Shown piece after piece: positions 60,710 to 64,000 of a stretch of 64,000 nt of DNA. The position numbers and the translations under genes were made by a program. Positions within the stretch are counted from its first letter, which is position 1. The number at the start of each line of letters is the position of its first letter. The stretch covers positions 1-64,000 of the forward strand of contig JHWZ01000014.1 of assembly GCA_000687695.1 (NCBI GenBank), given 5' to 3'. The notes under the pieces were generated by a model. It saw only the letters and a program-made list of their open reading frames with translations. It searched no databases and was not told the origin of the DNA. The DNA comes from Lachnospiraceae bacterium P6B14. GTDB lineage: Bacteria; Bacillota; Clostridia; Lachnospirales; Lachnospiraceae.

Positions 60710-62833
60710 CTATCTGCGTCTGCGGTTGGATCCGTGCTGCTCATAGTATCTTCTCTTGTCATCATACATACGCTCATCCGCCATACGTACGAGCGCGTCG
60801 AACGTAAATCCCTCGCTGGAAAAAGCAGTACCGATGGATACCGAGCGGCCCTTTTTCTCAATCATATCGCGAACCTCTCTGACGGCCAGAGTGAACTGTT
60901 CGCGGTTGCCGCCCTCACGGATGACCAAAAACTCGTCTCCGCCCATGCGGAACACTCTCCTGTCGCCGAATACTTCCTTCAGACTGTCGGCAACATCGAT
61001 GATCAGTTTATCACCGGCATCATGGCCGTGCTCGTCATTCATCCTCTTCAGTCCGTTTATATCGCACATCATGAGGCCGTACGGGTTTTCACTCTGCTCC
61101 ATCTTCTCCTTCATCTCGTCGAGCGAACGACGGTTGGAGATACCGGTTAGCGAATCAATATAGCTGTATTTGATCAGCTGCTTTTGCGCGTCACGCTGGC
61201 GCATAACGACAACAAAGAAGAAACCGAGAAGTCTGAGAATTCCTGTAAGCTCCTTTGCTTTGTCTGCAGGCGGATTGTCAATACCGAAAAATCCGATATA
61301 GCCACCCTCTTTTTCAAGGGGACTCGCGATAACTGAATGGATGTCCTGAGGCTTTAAGATGTTATATGTCTTTTCACTCACATCCTTGTATTTTTCCAAA
61401 TCCTCTATTTGATGATAACCTGTCTCATGGAACTTCTCATACCACAGCTGTACAACCCCGTCAAACGGCATTTTTTTCAGATTGTCAATCTGCGGAGCAA
61501 CACCCTCTCTACACCATTCATATGTGTTTTCAAAAGTTCCGTCATAATTATCCTCAAAAATATACGCTCTATCGGCTCCACTCTCCTCACCGAGATAAGC
61601 GAGCATCTGCTCGATGATGACCTCCGGATCCTGACCGGAGAACGAATACTTCAAAAGATTGTTTACGAACTGCTGGTTATCAAATCTCTGATGCTCCATC
61701 ATCATACGTCTCTGCGCCTGAGTGATCATGACAAGGATAAAAATGATAAAGCCCATCTGCATGAGCATACCGTTACTTATGAACTTTTTCCCGCTCATGA
61801 CGTACTGGAACAGATCTACACCCGATCCGATCACAAAACAAAACGTACCAAAGTATAATGCACGATTCAACGTTTTGTGCCTGTGCTTTCTGTGCTCGAG
61901 CCAGTCATCTATGATCACGATAATAAGCACGATCAGACAACCGACACATGAGATCACATTCAGGAAGTTTATATCATGCAGATCCACTCCGCTTATTATC
62001 CTCAGCCCATACAACAGGCTCGCGCAGACTACAGTAAACCAGAAGGATATCCTCTCGTATATACGGCGTCTTTTTTCCGTAACGGAGTTTACAAATACGA
62101 CTAACGGGAATCCTATAAAGGACAGACATGAATAATCAACAACACGTATCAGTAACTGATTGTGAATAAAAATATGCGGAACGAGAGTCGGCACCGCTGA
62201 CCAGACACCTCCAAGAATTACCGACATTGCGAGTGCCGGCATGTGATAGTTCGTGTTTTTCAGACCGATCGAGCTGATAAACATCACCATCACAAGTACA
62301 CCGAATATGACGATGAGGAATGAAAGTAAGAACGAAAAGCCATGTGCTTGGAACACCATCGCATTGAAATCGGTAGGCGATCCCACATATGATTCCTTAA
62401 AAAATCCCGAGCCCTCACCTGCGTATATAGGCTCGCAAACGAGCCTGATCACGCTTCCGCCGGGTCGGCAAAGAATACGGTGGATGTGATCACCGTATCC
62501 TTTTCCTGTTATATTCTCCTCGGGATGATATTCATAGATTAAACGATTGTTTACATATACCTTAAAATAGATATTGTGGCTGACGAGATTCCAAACATCA
62601 TCAGCCTTTGACTGTATAGGGGTCGTGCGAGTCAATACAACCTTCTCGCCTGCCTCCATTCTCGGCATGTCGGAGAGATCCATCATGCGTCCGCCTTCTG
62701 TTTTCCATTCGTCGTTGAAAGCGATGAGATCACCTGCGGTCTCATCTTTTCCGACAATACTATAAAGCCCATAGCCAAGCACAAATACTACGAGAGCCAC
62801 ATAGACTATGTACAGAATTCGGTGTAGCTTCAT
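60710..62833 (-). CDS. Membrane diguanylate cyclase (7TM, GAF-like, GGDEF)
   Basis: Membrane signalling enzyme of 707 residues. TM1 (about 6-27), an extracellular domain (to about 165), about seven TM helices of the 7TM-DISM type (about 170-375), a GAF-like domain (about 395-540), and a C-terminal GGDEF domain (about 545-700) with DSLTGISNRRSLDE and the intact active site RMGGDEFLV. The inhibitory RxxD site upstream of GGDEF is not present. It makes cyclic di-GMP, usually linked to loss of motility and to surface attachment. It follows the phenylacetate-CoA ligase gene by 9 bases. Confidence 0.93.
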   Translation of the reverse strand: MKLHRILYIVYVALVVFVLGYGLYSIVGKDETAGDLIAFNDEWKTEGGRMMDLSDMPRMEAGEKVVLTRTTPIQSKADDVWNLVSHNIYFKVYVNNRLIYEYHPEENITGKGYGDHIHRILCRPGGSVIRLVCEPIYAGEGSGFFKESYVGSPTDFNAMVFQAHGFSFLLSFLIVIFGVLVMVMFISSIGLKNTNYHMPALAMSVILGGVWSAVPTLVPHIFIHNQLLIRVVDYSCLSFIGFPLVVFVNSVTEKRRRIYERISFWFTVVCASLLYGLRIISGVDLHDINFLNVISCVGCLIVLIIVIIDDWLEHRKHRHKTLNRALYFGTFCFVIGSGVDLFQYVMSGKKFISNGMLMQMGFIIFILVMITQAQRRMMMEHQRFDNQQFVNNLLKYSFSGQDPEVIIEQMLAYLGEESGADRAYIFEDNYDGTFENTYEWCREGVAPQIDNLKKMPFDGVVQLWYEKFHETGYHQIEDLEKYKDVSEKTYNILKPQDIHSVIASPLEKEGGYIGFFGIDNPPADKAKELTGILRLLGFFFVVVMRQRDAQKQLIKYSYIDSLTGISNRRSLDEMKEKMEQSENPYGLMMCDINGLKRMNDEHGHDAGDKLIIDVADSLKEVFGDRRVFRMGGDEFLVIREGGNREQFTLAVREVRDMIEKKGRSVSIGTAFSSEGFTFDALVRMADERMYDDKRRYYEQHGSNRRRR

Positions 62834-62842
62834 AACGCTTAA

Positions 62843-64000
62843 TTACCCCTTATACAATCCTCTCTTATCGATAACACGTACGGCTTTACCTTCGCTTCTG
62901 TCAATCGACTTTGGCTCAACAAGCTTGACATCCGCAAGTATTCCAAGCATTCCCTTCAGTCCGGATACAAGCTTCTTTACGGCGATAGACTCGTCGAAGG
63001 TATCGTCCTCAGCCATAAACGGAGTCTTTTCAACCATGACCTCTATTCTATCCTGATGCGCCTTGTCACGGGTGACTACGATCTGATAGTTTGCCTGATA
63101 ACCCTGATTGATAAGTACCGTCTCTATCTGTGAAGGGAATACATTTACTCCCTTTACGATGAGCATATCATCACTTCTGCCCAAGGGCTTGGTCATTTTT
63201 ACATGAGTTCTGCCGCAGGAACATTTTTCATGGGAAAGGATGCAGATATCGCGTGTACGATATCTGAGAAGCGGGAACGCCTCCTTTGTGATGCTCGTGA
63301 ACACGAGCTCACCCTTCTCTCCGTCAGGAAGCACCTCACCGGTCTGAGGATTGATAACCTCAGCGATAAAGTGATCCTCATTTATATGCATACCCGTCTG
63401 CTCCTCACATTCGAAAGCAACACCCGGGCCCGATATCTCAGTAAGTCCGTAAATATCATACGCTTTGATGCCAAGGGAGTTCTCGATCTCTGCACGCATC
63501 TCCTCTGTCCAAGCCTCTGCGCCGAAAATACCTGATTTCAGCTTAAGACGATCCTTTACGCCTCTCTCCTGGATACTCTCTGCCAGATACGCCGCATACG
63601 ACGGAGTACAGCAAAGGATGGTCGATCCCAGGTCTTCCATAAACTGGATCTGACGCTCGGTGTTTCCTGATGACATCGGCAGTGTCATGCATCCCACTCT
63701 GTGAGAACCTGCATCCAAGCCGGCTCCTCCGGTGAAAAGACCGTAGCCGTAGCAAACATGTACGACGTCCTCCTTTGAACCGCCTGCTGCGACGATTGCT
63801 CTTGCACAGCAGTCAGCCCACAGATCGAGGTCATGCTGCGTATAAAAAGCTACAACTCTGCGTCCTGTAGTACCGCTCGTAGAGTGGATCCTTACAACCT
63901 CGCTCACAGGTCTGGCCAGAAGTCCGTACGGATACGCATCCCTGAGGTCGTCCTTTGTGATGAAAGGAAGCTTGTGCAGATCCTCGATACCTTTTATATC
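62843..64000 (-). CDS. Phenylacetate-CoA ligase, N-terminus cut by window edge
   Basis: At least 385 residues of an adenylate-forming PaaK-type ligase. The AMP-binding loop IHSTSGTTGRRVV, YGLFTGGAGLDAG, YGLTEISGPGVA and the C-terminal lid region FTSITKEAFPLLRYRTRDIC are present. The frame runs past the right edge (LPFITKDDLRDAYPYGLLAR precedes the first ATG seen), so the start is outside. It activates phenylacetate or a related aromatic acid; in gut clostridia such enzymes often serve aromatic fermentation or lysate uptake. It is in one operon with the diguanylate cyclase. Confidence 0.92.
   Translation of the reverse strand, partial: DIKGIEDLHKLPFITKDDLRDAYPYGLLARPVSEVVRIHSTSGTTGRRVVAFYTQHDLDLWADCCARAIVAAGGSKEDVVHVCYGYGLFTGGAGLDAGSHRVGCMTLPMSSGNTERQIQFMEDLGSTILCCTPSYAAYLAESIQERGVKDRLKLKSGIFGAEAWTEEMRAEIENSLGIKAYDIYGLTEISGPGVAFECEEQTGMHINEDHFIAEVINPQTGEVLPDGEKGELVFTSITKEAFPLLRYRTRDICILSHEKCSCGRTHVKMTKPLGRSDDMLIVKGVNVFPSQIETVLINQGYQANYQIVVTRDKAHQDRIEVMVEKTPFMAEDDTFDESIAVKKLVSGLKGMLGILADVKLVEPKSIDRSEGKAVRVIDKRGLYKG

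Overview
The window looks like chromosomal DNA from an anaerobic, Gram-positive clostridium of the Lachnospiraceae type (Roseburia / Butyrivibrio / Eubacterium relatives). This is an inference from gene content and signals: consensus sigma-A promoters (TTGNNN-17-TATAAT), a Trp-specific T-box leader, a four-gene pyruvate:ferredoxin oxidoreductase, long-form Hpf, a YjfB-type motility protein, many secreted Ig-like/Fn3 proteins, and MATE transporters fused to RsbW-type ATPase domains. Genes are dense and mostly on the minus strand. No rRNA, tRNA or CRISPR array was seen. The only mobile-element trace is the start of an IS1182-like transposase at the left edge.

Layout. 1-5.3 kb: transposase fragment, an operon ending in an M18 aminopeptidase, a secreted NlpC/P60 hydrolase, a small YjfB-like protein and an acyl-ACP thioesterase. 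5.3-14.2 kb: CvfB-like S1 protein, secreted Fn3 and Ig-like proteins, a branching-enzyme homologue that has lost its catalytic residues, YesL, a DUF1015 protein and a CobL-like protein with a lost SAM motif. 14.2-17.3 kb: porCDAB. 17.4-23.2 kb: a partner-switching operon (STAS antagonist, RsbW-type ATPase, sensor PP2C phosphatase, acetyltransferase, MATE-ATPase fusion). 23.3-30.2 kb: trpDFBA behind a Trp T-box, with trpC sitting apart behind a chemoreceptor. 30.5-40.6 kb: an accessory cluster holding two exported fusion enzymes (tyrosine phosphatase + L,D-transpeptidase; M15 peptidase + MTA/SAH nucleosidase), a STAS-kinase fusion, a PreA-like flavoprotein, a frameshifted MATE and a second MATE with a degenerate ATPase tail. 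41-44.6 kb: rplM-rpsI, then an ECF sigma factor with two membrane proteins including a PrsW-type protease. 44.6-51 kb: LexA-box-controlled uvrB, a cyclic-nucleotide-binding-domain protein, uvrA and an HD nucleotidase. 51-53.6 kb: hpf and pyrG. 53.8-64 kb: secreted transglutaminase-like protein, CtpA-type protease, CdaR-like regulator, a large Ig-like surface protein, a diguanylate cyclase and a phenylacetate-CoA ligase cut by the right edge.

How it fits together. Housekeeping blocks (por, trp, ribosomal proteins, uvr, pyrG) alternate with accessory signalling and cell-surface blocks. The most unusual content is (i) the partner-switching operon, whose output seems to be a transporter and an acetyltransferase rather than a sigma factor, (ii) the two exported fusion enzymes, (iii) pseudoenzyme homologues of GlgB and CobL, (iv) a precisely phased four-copy AAACTGAC array between two divergent promoters, and (v) a set of large compound intergenic hairpins, two of which share a core layout. 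Functions come from reading motifs by eye; no database search was run.
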